Below, in pieces: positions 25,608 to 38,200 of a stretch of DNA of 64,000 nt (positions within the stretch are counted from its first letter, which is position 1; every line of letters begins with the position of its first letter). Source of the DNA: Sphaerolaimus hirsutus (taxonomy: Eukaryota; Nematoda; Chromadorea; Monhysterida; Sphaerolaimidae); the NCBI GenBank assembly GCA_964036195.1, contig OZ038452.1, forward strand, positions 22,393,785 to 22,457,784, given 5' to 3'. A program made the position numbers and the translations under genes. The notes beneath the pieces were generated by a model. That model was not told the DNA's origin. It worked only from the letters and a program-made list of their open reading frames with translations, and made no database searches.

Positions 25608-26770
25608 CAACGATGGGTAAGTTCTCCAAAAAAAAACACTTTCTGTGTTTTGAGTTTTTCAAAAATGAATACCTGTGTTTTGAGTTTTTTTCTCGAAAAA
25701 AACTTGAGTAACTCTGTTTTTATTTCTGTGTTTTTTGTAAAAACTTGAGTTTTCTGAGTTTTTTTTCTAAAAAACTCAAGTTTTTCCCAAAAATATCGAG
25801 TTTTCCCCCAAAAATTTCGATTTACAGCATTTCGATCTGGAAACAGTGGTTTTCTTATAAAATATTGGTTTTACACATGTTTTAACCCCACATAACATTT
25901 GTGTATTCATTCAAGTGTCAAAAAAGTCCATAAAAATGTCCACAATGAGGACATCAACATCACAACACCAGCAACAAAATGCCCAGAAACGACAATTTAC
26001 GCAGTACTCCAAAATTCTTCAATGGATATGCATTGTATGGAAGACTACGGAATTGATTTGAACTACAACTACCATTTACCTCGAAATACCCCCATAAGGG
26101 TTTATTATTTCATCAGAAAGTTTTGTAAGTATCATAGAAAATAGTAGGCATTTACGTACCCAAAACAGGTTATAATGCGTACAAACAGGATATATTTGAA
26201 ATGAACATGTAGAGAGCTACACAACCTAGTACAGTCTATGTGTAGCTGCAATGCAAATTAGCAGTAATAAATACATCATGTACATTGGATACATGATGGA
26301 CATCATCCTGGTGGGGGCTATTTCTAGGGGGGCGGGGCTTATTATTTCACCAGTCCATTTTGAGGGGGGTTAATTCAAGGGGGGTTAATTCGAGGTAATA
26401 AGGTGTACTTAATTGTCGAAACTTAAATTGTCAAATCCACCATGAGATGTGCATGCCATCATGAATTTCTTTTTTGTACCATTTTTTAATATGAATACAT
26501 TATCTACATATTTACATACTATACATGCTTACCTTATCTTGTTTAGTTTAACTGAATTAATGTGCATTCAACCGCTTCGCTGAAAAAAACACAAAAACTC
26601 AAAAAAACTTTTCTGTGTTTCCGTGTTTCTGTGTTTCTGTGTTCTCCAAAAAAAACTCATTTGAGTTTTGAGTTTTTCAAAATTTATGAGTTTCCGTGTT
26701 TCTGTGTAAAACAAAAACACAGAAACTCAATGAGTTTCTGTGTTCAATTTCTGTGTTTTTTCCATCGTTG
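25608..26770. mobile_element. CAACGATGG hAT-like element with CTGTGTTTTGAG arms
   Basis: Ends CAACGATGGGTAA and TTTTTTCCATCGTTG. The perfect 8-bp repeat ATCAACAC lies at 25600-25607 and 26771-26778. The arms are CTGTGTTTTGAGTTTTTC repeats and their inverse. A CCGTATT element (26070-26404) is nested inside. A left-end fragment of the same subfamily is at 41459. Confidence 0.85.
26070..26404. repeat. CCGTATT-family TA element nested in a hAT-like element
   Basis: TACCATTTACCTCGAAATAC to TTCGAGGTAATAAGGT, with the TACATCATGTACATTGGAT core. It must postdate the CAACGATGG element that holds it. Confidence 0.75.
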
Positions 26771-26885
26771 ATCAACACACATCAACACTGTACCGATACT
26801 GAAATTAACTTTAATACTGTAATTTTAATGTCAAAAAATCAATCCAACCAAAACCAAATGTGGAAACAAACCCCGTAGTTCTGAA

Positions 26886-27275
26886 GGGGGAGGCCTGATA
26901 CGCACATCTGCACGATACGCACATTTGCCAGTTTTTTTCACTTGACACTTTTTCAAGTGATTTTCAGATATGAGTAAAGTGAAAAAAAAGTTGTGCAATG
27001 ACATTAGTGAACTTTTTTCACTTCACTCATATCTGAAAATCACTTGAAAAGTGTCAAGTGAAAAAAAAACAGTGAAAAATAGCCATTTTTCACTGTTTTT
27101 CACTTGACACATTTTCAAGTGATATTCAGATATGAGTGAAGTGAAAAAAGTTCACTAATGTCATTGCGGAACTTTTTTTCACTTTACTCATATCTGAAAA
27201 TCACTTGAAAAAGTGTCAAGTGAAAAATACGGGCAAATGTGCGTATCGGCCAGATGTGTGTATCAGTGCACCCCC
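26886..27275. mobile_element. Four-fold palindromic hAT-like element, GGGGG...CTGATACGC ends
   Basis: The left end GGGGGAGGCCTGATACGCAC is inverted at the right as GTATCAGTGCACCCCC. The perfect 8-bp repeat GTTCTGAA borders it at 26878-26885 and 27276-27283. Inside, the unit TTTCACTTGACACTTTTTC to CATATCTGAAAATCACTTG occurs four times, alternately inverted, around a centre near 27083. Confidence 0.8.
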
Positions 27276-27609
27276 GTTCTGAACACCTTACTGTAAATGT
27301 TCTGACCATCCATTCTTAAATATTTTTGAATTTTGGCACTATTCTACTTACTACCTAACTTCTACCTAATCTCATTTCTACCTGCCCTTCTATTGGGGGT
27401 GCTGTTCTATTAGAGGCTGTCGTTCTATTTTTTGGTGTGTAAAAAAGTAAGTATGCCGGTATGCTAGGAGGTATGCCATTCTGTGAGAAGAAATGCTCAT
27501 GCTCGTACTCTTGATCAAGCCGTTAATTGCCTACTTAATTCCTCAGCGCTTCTGCTGTGGCTATGCTATGTTATGTAGTTATGGTTGTCGTACTGATGCA
27601 GGTTTTTGC

Positions 27610-28010
27610 TACCGTATTTCCTCGAGTTACCCCCCGGGGGGTTTATTTTTTTAGAGTGGAAATTTTCAGGGGGGTAAGTGAGGGGGTTATTATTTCGCAA
27701 GATTTTTTTTTGAATCCCAGTACTAAATTGTTGTTCGTAACGTACACAGACGTCGAAAAAAGCAACAAAACCGCCATGTATAAGGCTCTATAGACCTATC
27801 TCAGTACGTAGACGGTAGAAACCCTGTCATAACACAGTCATTGTTTTTAACGTGTGTTCTGAGTTTCCCGGATCACAAACTGCAGCGTTTGTCATTTACG
27901 TTCTCTATACACTATATTTGGGGGGTATTTCGAGGCGAGTTATAAATTCATAGTACCCATTGTGAGGGGGATATTTCGAGGGGGTGGGGGTATTTCGAGG
28001 AAATACGGTA
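27610..28010. repeat. CCGTATT-family TA element
   Basis: TACCGTATTTCCTCGAGTTAC to TTCGAGGAAATACGGTA, with the core GTGTGTTCTGAGTTTCCCGG and ACAAACTGCAGCGTTTGTC. Just before it, CTATTGGGGGTGCTGTTC resembles the TAGAACGGC subfamily. Confidence 0.8.
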
Positions 28011-28078
28011 TACCATTTTAAATGCAAGCTCAAAAAAGTTTAATTAAACACGAACATGGCGCACAATAATGGGTGTTC

Positions 28079-28534
28079 CTAGTTCCGACGATAAAGTCTA
28101 ATCACATTCCTTTCATCTTCAGACTTCAGTTTTATATCACTAACATTCATTCTGTGTTGGATAATTTTTGTAATTAGTGAATTGTCTAACTCAAAGCATG
28201 CGTGCATGAAGTAAGTGTATTTAGAGGTAAATATATTAGGGGAATTTTTGTATGCACAAGTATTTTTCATTGACATTAATGTAGCTAAAGTCCCGTGTGA
28301 AAAACTGTTAAAATCGATGATGAATGACACATAAATACCGGAACCGATACGTAGGCACAACATCAACGTAAATGCAAACATGTAAATACACAACAAAATA
28401 CGGTATTCAAAGTTATATTTCTGGATCGAAAAATATGTACAGTAAATAGTTGGTTCCAAAATATTGATAACAGACCCAATGAAAACTATAGGTAAATATG
28501 TAATCGAAGCTGGGCGAAATGGCAAGTACACCAC
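28079..28534 (-). CDS. Unidentified hydrophobic protein, single exon or exon fragment
   Basis: An open frame of about 151 codons that does not coincide with any repeat family. It is hydrophobic at first (SITYLPIVFIGSVINIL, then ILLCIYMFAFTLMLCL) and ends in a polar tail (KLKSEDERNVIRLYRRN), suggesting two or three membrane passes and a cytoplasmic end. The first codon available is GTG, preceded by TTTCAG, so it may be a terminal exon whose upstream exons I could not find. It lies 740 bases downstream of the DnaJ stop on the same strand. I recognise no family. Confidence 0.35.
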   Translation of the reverse strand: MVYLPFRPASITYLPIVFIGSVINILEPTIYCTYFSIQKYNFEYRILLCIYMFAFTLMLCLRIGSGIYVSFIIDFNSFSHGTLATLMSMKNTCAYKNSPNIFTSKYTYFMHACFELDNSLITKIIQHRMNVSDIKLKSEDERNVIRLYRRN

Positions 28535-28650
28535 TGAAACTCATAAATCTGTTTGAACACATCCGTCAGGGGCAAATCGCTAAACATAGGGGAAACATAC
28601 CTAGCTAAAAATGGGTATACCAGTCAGGCTGGTAGCTACATATTCACATA

Positions 28651-28992
28651 TGCCGTATTTGCATGAATTATCCCCCTGGGGGATAATTATTTCGTCTGAC
28701 TTTTTCCAGGGGGAACTATTCGAGGGGGGAATTATTCAAGGGGGAATTAATATTTTGTCAAAATTTTCAAGCATGTTTGTATAAAATATTCTCAAGAATT
28801 ATGCTTTATCAACACAACAATGTGCCATTTTTGTTCAAATTGGGCAAAACAAATTGATCAACTCTCTTAAGGGGCGAATTATTCAAGGGCGGATTATTTT
28901 TTCGTGACTCGTCTTACAGGGGGGATTTTTCGGGGGGGGGGGATTTTCGAGGGGGGATTATTCAAGGGGGAACTATTCAAGCAACTACGGTA
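28651..28992. repeat. CCGTATT-family element
   Basis: TGCCGTATTTGCATGAATTATC at the left, GGGGGAACTATTCAAGCAACTACGGTA at the right. The interior carries GGGGGAATTATTCAAGGGG modules. It lies between the Dn-aJ stop and the unassigned frame. Confidence 0.65.
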
Positions 28993-29273
28993 GTCCGTAT
29001 AGTACATACCTTACTGATTTGGAGGGGGTTGCTTCCCGCCTTCCCCCCCATTGGAGCCCATCCTGAGTAAGTGGCAAACAATTAGCGGTGTTGTGAGCGT
29101 TGGCGGTGGCGTTGATATTGTCGCCAAGTACTTGTCACTTTTTTTAGTTTGTTGGTCAGTTGACCTACAACAAATCATTTTTCTTATGAACTACCATTTG
29201 TAGCAGTTGATTGAACTAACTACAAGTTTCAATAAACTACTACACAAGTACATTTTACAACATACATCACAGT

Positions 29274-32200
29274 TCAGTTCGCATCACAGTTGGGCGGTAA
29301 CACATCTCGCAATATCTCCCTCTGTTCTTCATTCAATCTCTGTGGAAATGAGATTTGAAATGTCACAATGATGTCACCTTTGCTGCCGGGTTGTTTTGGA
29401 TCGGGCAATCCGTAACCCTTCAGACGTTTTTCTGGGCCGAGATCTAATTAACACCACATGTTTTGTTCGCATGAACTGATTTAAAGGCCATTTATTGTGC
29501 GGAAAGGAAGAAATCATGTCCATCCAGCTTTATTTTTAATTTAAACGCAATTTTGTACCAAGCTGTAAATTCCACTAATCGGATCTGAAATTTGTTGCTT
29601 TGCTATTTTTACCCGATATTATCTGATTCAGGTATGATGTAATGAACTGACGCTCTGCACGCGCATTTATTTATATCCCACGTTGGAAACGTGCCAATGA
29701 TCACTAAATCATGCAATGTAAGTGAAAATATGAAAAAGATATAGAAAAGATACCGGTACATATTAATGTATGTAAAACGGTACAATGAAGAGTTTTCATA
29801 TTGTTATGCCGCGGTAACAGCACCATTTATTTTAGGTGTATTTACATTCGTTTCCTACTGTAGGTTTGAATTACCTGTTTTCATGCCCCCCCTCGCTTAT
29901 GTTTCACACGCGCCGCGTAGCGTTGCGACTTTGCGTGTGACCTAAATAAGTGCCCGCGCACAAGGGCGTCTCTCTCTATTGTGTGCGTTTTTTTAGGCAT
30001 TTAAGATGTGCCCCCTCTTCTTTCCATCGCCAGCCGATTTTTCCCATCGGCTGGCAGTCAATGATTTCGTATTTTGACTCGTTATTTTTCCTAAATATCT
30101 ACCTACATTATTTCGCCCCCAACTTATGTTCTGTGAATTGTTTTCGCTGAATAAAGCGCCGGTTTGAACCCCGTTGGCCTTGGCATCTTAAAAAATCAAC
30201 AAACTTAAATTAAAATATTTATGACCGCAATTCCGCGGCCATAACATGGTGACTGTACTGGGAGCGATTCATTTCGCTCCCAACTTTATCGATCCCAGGC
30301 TTTCCTGATCACCTGGCTGTCGCGGCACGTTCGCCGCGCAGATATCGTTTTCGATCAGCCACTGGGGCTGATCGACTTCATTTGATTTCGCGTCGCTGTG
30401 CCATTGGGGCCAGCGACATTGCGTCAACTCGCGGCGCGCAGTCGTGACGCTTATCGGTTCCGATCAGCCACTGGGGCTGACCGGAAATCAACGTTTTTTC
30501 ACTGTCGTTGAGCCACTGGGGCCAGCGACATTTTATCGACTCGCCGCGACGCGCCACGTTTTCGCTGTCGCTGAGCCACTGGGGCCAGCAACATTTTATC
30601 GAGGCGCTGCGACGCATCTGGACGCGCCACGTTTTCGCTGTCGCTGAGCCACTGGGGCCAGCAACATTTTATCGACACGCCAGACGCGCCGCGTTTTGGT
30701 GCTGCAATATTTTGGCGGCACGCGTCGCTCTTGGCCGCCGCTTATCAGCCGCTGGGGCTGCGCGGCCAAATTTTCGCTTCGATCAGCCACTGGGGCTGAT
30801 CGACATCGTTGTTTGCGTCGCTTTGCCATTGGGGCTAGCGACATAGCGGCGACGCTTTGCGCCGGTTTTTTGGATTTCGGCGCGGTGACAGCTGACTGCT
30901 GCTGCATTTTCTCAGGGTGCCCTGTCACATTAGACCAATTGTGCACCTGTTCTGCACATTTCTGGCTGCAATTGCAGTTGGCCACTATTGTGCCAATCAC
31001 TGCACCTACTTTTTAATATTGAATTTTGGTTGATTTTTGGCGCAGTATTGTCCTACGCCAACTCCAGTTGTGCTTGGCCACTCCTGCACCATCTTTGCAC
31101 TGAATCGTGCTTGTGCAGCCTTAGTGACTTTACACATTTCCCACCATGTCGCAATATACGCGAGCGGAACTGGAGCCGATCGTCGAGTCATGGGTCGAGC
31201 GCACTGAGCGGCAGAAATTGCTGCGTTTGCTAAGTGTGCTTTTGCAGTTTCGAGTCGACAATGGTGAATGGCCTACAATTAGTGATCCACCCCGCCTAGG
31301 GACGGGGCCCTTGGTTCGACATGTGTGGAAATGCATGGATTTGTATTTCACTGATGAAAATATTGTCCTGGAATTGGTGCTTGACCTCGAAGATCAAGTA
31401 CCACCCGGAGGCATTGGGGATGACCCCACGCCGTCTCAAGGCATTACCGACCAGTCAGCTGCAGCGCTGACTATGGTTGATCATTTAGTCGATCGGTTGA
31501 TCCAGCAGCTTCCACTGGCAATCGCCCAACAATTAAATTCATTATCAGTGCCGGTACACTCGGCAACAATTCAAAATGTGCCTGTGGGTTCACTCTCCGC
31601 ACCGGCATCTGCCACGTCACCGCCTAATGTGATCGTGAGCCCAAATTTGGGGCCCACATCAGGCATGACTAATCGAGCCTCTTCGAGCACCCCGCCCACA
31701 TCGTCCGCTGACCCGGTCGGGGATTCTACTGAAAGCCGGCTGCAGGCAATTTCGTCTGCCCCGGGTGGCCTGATCGGCCAAATTGCCGCCTACGTTGACC
31801 AGTATGTCATGGTCCCGGCCGATGGCTTTCCGTCGCTTGTGGATGCGCTGGCACAAATTTCACCCAGTGATCGCATGAGTGGCGGCCATGTAGCCACTGT
31901 CGCTAGCAAGCAGACATCATTCAATGGGGATTCGAGCGCGCCATCGGGGCCCTTTAAATTTTGGCTTCACAATGTGGCGTTACAGGCTCTGAATGTTCCC
32001 CCACCATATCAGCATTTATTCTGGACCAACGTTTTCCAGCAATGTTTGAAGGGAAGCGCACAGGCACACTACATTTCTATTCGCCTGGATAAGCGCAATA
32101 CGGTGCTCTATGTTCTCGACAAATTGGCTCGTGTTTTTCGAGTGGACCGCAAGGCGCATTCCGTCGCTGAGTGGTATCGAATTTCGGCTAAACCTACTGA

Positions 32201-35200
32201 TTCTGTGGCCACGCTGTACAGCAGATTGTGCAGCACATTCCACTATATTAGTGAGCAGATTGACGACTCACAGCGTGAGAAAATGATTGGTGATAAATTG
32301 TTCCTCGAGATTGGAGGAATGCTGCCAATGTCTCTTTGGTATCCATGGCGCGAGAAATGGCAAGATGGTCAGATCGAATTGGCTGATGTCGTTGGATGCC
32401 TCGACATCACGCGCGAGGAAAATCTGCATTATCGGGCTGAACAAAATGAGCAACGTAATGCTAATCGTGCACCGAATCCGTCGAACGGTGGAAATGCTGC
32501 ATGGTCCAATGACCCACCAGCTGTGGCTGCATCCAGAAATGCCTCGGGTCGATCTGGCAGTCAAAATGATGGCTGGGATAGGCAGTCAAAATTTGACCCG
32601 ACGACGCATCAGGGTCCATGGTGCACTTATTTCATGCATCGTGCCCCAATGCCGCATGAGCCGGCAAAATGTTATTTGAACCCTAATTCTCCTGCCTATC
32701 GACTGGATCGGGCAGAACGGGCCCGAGACTTCCTACAAAAGGCTGGCAAAACTGAGCACGATGCTCGGGAAAAAATGCGCTTTGAGTGTGACCAACTCAA
32801 CCTGAAAATCGATGAGCACATCTATAGTGCCCCCAAATCTGACACTGAACCGACTACTAATCCAAATGCTAAGTTGACTAAAAATGTCTCTAATCCACCA
32901 TCCAAATCTGAGCCCGAGCCCGATGATTTTGAAACGTGGTTCCCTAGCGGCTACGCAGCTCACAAGCAGATGGGTTGCGCCATGAACCCCTCAAGTGTGC
33001 GACACGCAAGCTGTGATCGCCCACTGGCTAAGGTAGACTTCATGGGCTGCACGCTCACAGGCACACTTGATAGTGGCTGTGAGGAGGGGATCATCATCGA
33101 GGAGCATCTGCTCGAGGATGTATGGAAACACGCACAGTGCAATGCCAGCACAGAAAAGGCGAAGTACCGGCCATACCCTGATTCTGGTTTAGGGACTGCC
33201 GGCAAGCCAATTCCGGGGCATCACCTGGCGCTCTACAAAATGCATTTGCTGCATACCACACCCGGTGGACAACAGCAATCGGCAGACATCTGGGCTGTGG
33301 TTAAACGAAAGCCACACTTCCCACGCACATCGAGCCCGCTTCTTTTTGGCCACGAGGCACTCTACGGCACATTAAAAATGAATCGCACAGCCATTTCTGA
33401 GCTCCAGCGACTTGAAGCCAATTTCACGCCCAGGGCCATGGGTGAATCGATTCGCGCCTGTCGGTCTCCGACTAAGGTCACTAAACTATCACATCATGAA
33501 TTGGCGCCAATTGCTGGCATTCGGAAATCACACTCGTCGAAGCCCGCTACATTGCCACGTGCCAAGGGCAGCAAGGTCTACGGCAGGCCCCCACGCAAAA
33601 AATCTGCCACCAAATTTTTTCACAATTCTGCCAAGTGCGTTTCACCACATGCCGAGTTCATGTTGGTGAACCCGAGAAAATCCGATGGTCAACTGGCGAC
33701 CAACCCTTGGGGCGAGCCCTGCATGCGCTGCAAGCATAAAGCCAGGCTGAGCTCCAGCACCCAATGGAATCCGGGCTAAGCAGAGCTAGCATGATTTTAG
33801 GGCGTAGATTTGTGCGCATTGAAAATGTACCTTTCAAATTGTTTTTTTATAATCACACTGCAATCTGATCCATTTGTGATTCTGGATTATGCTTTTAATT
33901 TGAATGCTTGCTGTTACAGTTGGGTAACTTCAAAATTCCACTGAATTTTATGTGGTTGAAATTTTTGTAGCTTTTATGTAAGCTTTTATCTGACTTCCAG
34001 TTCCACTAGTTTTTTCAGTTGTAGGTAGTGTAACTGTTGTCATGGGAGGGGCTGTTATGCCGCGGTAACAGCGCCATTTATTTTAGGTGTATTTACATTC
34101 GTTTCCTACTGTAGGTTTGAATTACCTGTTTTCATGCCCCCCCTCGCTTATGTTTCACACGCGCCGCGTAGCGTTGCGACTTTGCGTGTGACCTAAATAA
34201 GTGCCCGCGCACAAGGGCGTCTCTCTCTATTGTGTGCGTTTTTTTCGGCATTTAAGATGTGCCCCCTCTTCTTTCCATCGCCAGCCGATTTTTCCCATCG
34301 GCTGGCAGTCAATGATTTCGTATTTTGACTCGTTATTTTTCCTAAATATCTACCTACATTATTTCGCCCCCAACTTATGTTCTGTGAACCGTTTTCGCTG
34401 AATAAAGCGCCGGTTTGAACCCCGTTGGCCTTGGCATCTTAAAAAATCAACAAACTTAAATTAAAATATTTATGACCGCAATTCCGCGGCCATAACAATA
34501 TGTTTATGGATAAAAATAAGCATAGTTGGCGCGTTTCCAGCGTTAACCACGCGTGCAAAGTGCGAAGTCACTAGATCAAATCGAGCAAACTGGATGGTGC
34601 TGCGGTGCAGCGAAGGCATTCAGACACAATAAATCAGACCATGCGAGAAAAAAACATGTCGGGCTGATTTCATCTCGTCCCAGTGCTTGGCGCGATGATT
34701 TCATCCTCATTCAAGGGCAGGAAAGCCTTGATATTTTCACCATTATTTAGGTGCAGAGTCGGCACTTGGATGTATGCCAAGCCGTAGAGCGCCTCAGCCA
34801 GCGTTATGGTGTTTGTGTGCCTGGAAATTTTTTTAGGAATAGGTTTTTTGATCGAGCATTTTCCCTTGAAAAACAATTTTTATCAGTGTACCGACCTAAT
34901 ATTAATTCCATCTCTTGTGAAAAGATCATGTGGTTTTTCTTGGATAACAATCACTATGTCGGCCTGAAAAACGATCTGAATCTTTTAAAATCTGGACCTT
35001 TGAAGAAGGATTCCGTAATTCGAGTGATGCAGTCGCTGTACAAACGATAAATGTCTAACATGCAAGGTGGTTCCCTCAGTTTCAGTGTGCACTGGACCTT
35101 TTCAGGGGACTTTACAATAATTTTATGTCGAAATTTTAGACGACGTAAAATTAAATCTTGACGTAAAATTATTGAAAAATCTGCAGTAACGGTGGACGAC

Positions 35201-38200
35201 ACTGCACTGCACTGCACTGTCTGTTGAGCTTTTTACACGATGGTTGAGTATTCACCGTATTTCTTCTAATAGAACGGCATACGTCCAATAGAACGGCACC
35301 TTCAATAGAACGGCTGGTAGAAATTACGTTTTGAGAGTTCCAAAACACAAAAATATTTGAAAAATTGGTGACGAGAACATCCAGGGTTGTTTCCGAACTA
35401 TGATTCAGGGGTTGTTCTCACATTTGGATTGGTGCTCTAATATTAAAACGTCGCTCATGTTTAACTAAAGATACTATGCTCAAATGAAAATCGTGTGAAA
35501 ACGTCTGATGAAACAATAGAACGGCAGGTAAAAACGAAGGGCAGGTAAAAAAGTTGATGAAAAAAATAGAACGGCGCCGTTCTATTAGAAGAAATACTGT
35601 ACTTAGTCCATGGAGACCTACCTTTATGTACCTAATCAATTTCGCGGTTTACTTTTCGGCTTGATTTTTACATCGAGATGTAATCGCCCCTTAACACTGA
35701 AAAACGCCAAAAAAAATTGTTCACCGGTATCTTTCCAGGCAGCCGGTCACCCTCCTTTGAAAATGTGACTTTTGTTCCTGCTTTCCATCCAGGCTTCACA
35801 TTCACTGAAAGTATTTTCTCCTCCATTGAGGTGGGCTTCAAATCACACGCGCAATTCAAATTTGTCACACGTCTAGTAATTTTGACCCGTTTTGTACAAC
35901 CCAAGTTTATGTCTTCCAGTGAGACGTACAGATCCTTTTCTATGGGTGGATCCTGAAATTTTTGAAAATGCTAATTGTCTATAGATTACCCTATATCACA
36001 GTCTATTACAGATTACGCATTGAATTAGCAGCACGCTGGGAACAAAAATACCTACATACCTAAGTACGTAAATAGATATTATGTAAATATGTTTAGTTTG
36101 TATTTACAAAACTTCGCCATGGATAACTCCTCGTTAAGTTTTAAAAAAAATTGCCAAAAAGTGCATTGGCGGGCGGTTTACACGGAGAAATACGGTACTT
36201 TTATATTAGTTTCACATTTACCAGTAAAGTAACGACTTTCTACTTTATGTTTTCTGTACTCATACTTTGATTAGATAAGTTTAAAATGCTTAATTTTTCA
36301 TATACCGTATTTCCTCGAAATACCCCTATGGAGTTTATTTTTTCAGAGTGGAAATTTTGAAGGGGGGATATTTCGAGGGGGGGGGTTATTATTTCGCCAG
36401 AAATTTTCGTAAATTTCGTAGTAAAGAATGGGCTTTTACATACCGAAAACTGGTAATAAACGTCACCAATTAAATGGGACGTATCAGCAGAACTTATAAT
36501 ACAAACGTACAAACGTAGATATCTATACAAACTACTCTTATGTATAGCTGCAATGAGATTTGACCCCAATAAATACATCATGTACATTGTACATTATTCA
36601 AGACAGGGGTATTTCGAGGGGTGGGGGGTATTTAAGGGGGGGGGGTATTTCGAAGAAATACGGTAATTTGACAACTTTTCGGTACTATTAAGACCTGTGG
36701 GTCTATTGTTAGGTTGCCTACGGTGTGAACTCACTTGAGATAAAGGGAATTTTGAATTGAAGTTTGAATCATAGCCAAAGAAAGTCTTGTTGAAATCATA
36801 ATTCTCGTTTTCATTCAAGCCTGTGAATTATTGCATGTTAATTACACACCACGAGTTCGACGATGTGAATTGTGATGTGATGAAATAAACGAAACGTAAA
36901 CACTTCACCATCATCATTCACACAGAATACGCACCTAACCATAGTTGTTAATACGTATTTACTTTTACTCGATAAATACGTATACTCGAGTACAGAGTAA
37001 ATACGTATACGTTCCCTCCAAAAAAGTTCCTGTAATCGTTTTTACGTATACTCTTTCAAAGTACTCGAGTACAGAAAACGTATTTAAAATAGTCTTTTAT
37101 ATCAACTTTTTGAAGCAATTGAAGGGAAAAGGGGAGAGAATATGCTAAAAATAGAGGAAAATAGTGGAAAATGTGTACATAAATACGCTCATACATATCC
37201 AAAAATTGCTAAAAACTGTTAAAATGTTATTAAAATAGTGTTTTTGAGCGAAAATTGTAGTAACATGTGTAAAAAATACTCACGTTTACGTTTTCCGGGA
37301 GCAAAAGTACGTTTACTCACGTTTACTCATGAGTAAAAGAAAAAAATTACTTTACGTTTTCTGTACTCAGGGGGTGAGTAAAAAATAAATACTTTACATT
37401 TACGTATACTTTGAAAAAAGTTCGGTACTTTTAACAACTCTGCACCTAACGATTTTTACGAAGATTTTCATAATTTTAATTTTTATATACACCACCTACC
37501 TGGTCCGAACGCAAACGATTTGCGGATGTTTTCTCCTGGCCTTTCTGATCTGATAAATGAATCAAATGGGTCGTTAGGTCCAAAGAATGCATCGAATAAG
37601 TGGATCGGGTCGGTCATGTTGCTGAAATCATTATAGTTCGCATTCGCTGTCTGTCAGTTGGTAGACTAGACTACCGTATTTCCTCGAATAACCTCCACCC
37701 TTGAATTAATCCTCCCCTCGAAATACCCCCGGTCAGAATGAGCCGGCGAGAAACTGAAACCCCTTGGGTTTATTTTAAGGAAATGCGGTATACTATGAAC
37801 TATATCAGATACATTTTTCGAATCGATACGAATCGAATCAATAAATACCTTTAAAACGAACTCAAAATAAAACTGCTCATAGCTGAAAGTGCCGGTGCCT
37901 CTGCTCCCATGAGCCGCATTTTCAAATGCGGAACTTCCAAATGTACTTGAGCTGCTTTTCAGACCTTCTTCCCCAAATTTGTCGTAGATACTCCGTTTTA
38001 TTGGATCGCTGAGCACTTCAAAGGCCTGGGCTATCCCCTTGAATATCTCCTCTGAGTTGACTGAGTGGTTTTTGTCTGGGTGGTGCTTCAGTGCCATCTT
38101 GTGGTAAGCCTGGAAAGTGTCCCTGGTGAGGTGAATATGGTTTTGTTATTTTCTGTGATTTTCAGTTTGGTGGTCATTGTTTGCTGGGGTGTACTTGTAG

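Larger units (their letters stand above)
29802..34497 (+). mobile_element. Non-autonomous LTR retrotransposon (Gag-protease only), 4696 bp
   Basis: Two 445-bp LTRs beginning TGTTATG and ending CATAACA enclose a leader, one long frame and a short 3' region. A 4-bp repeat ATAT flanks it at 29798-29801 and 34498-34501. The LTRs differ at about four positions, so insertion was recent. No reverse transcriptase, RNase H or integrase frame exists between the Gag stop (33779) and the 3' LTR. It would need enzymes supplied by another element, as described for TR-GAG type elements. Confidence 0.92.

Noticed and set aside
30351-30842. Regularly spaced repeats that could suggest a CRISPR-like array
   Set aside because: Spacing is irregular, spacers are not unique and the array lies in a eukaryotic retrotransposon leader.
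30378-31000. Several overlapping frames around the leader repeats, on both strands
   Set aside because: They result from the GC-rich hairpin repeats and lie upstream of the Gag start.
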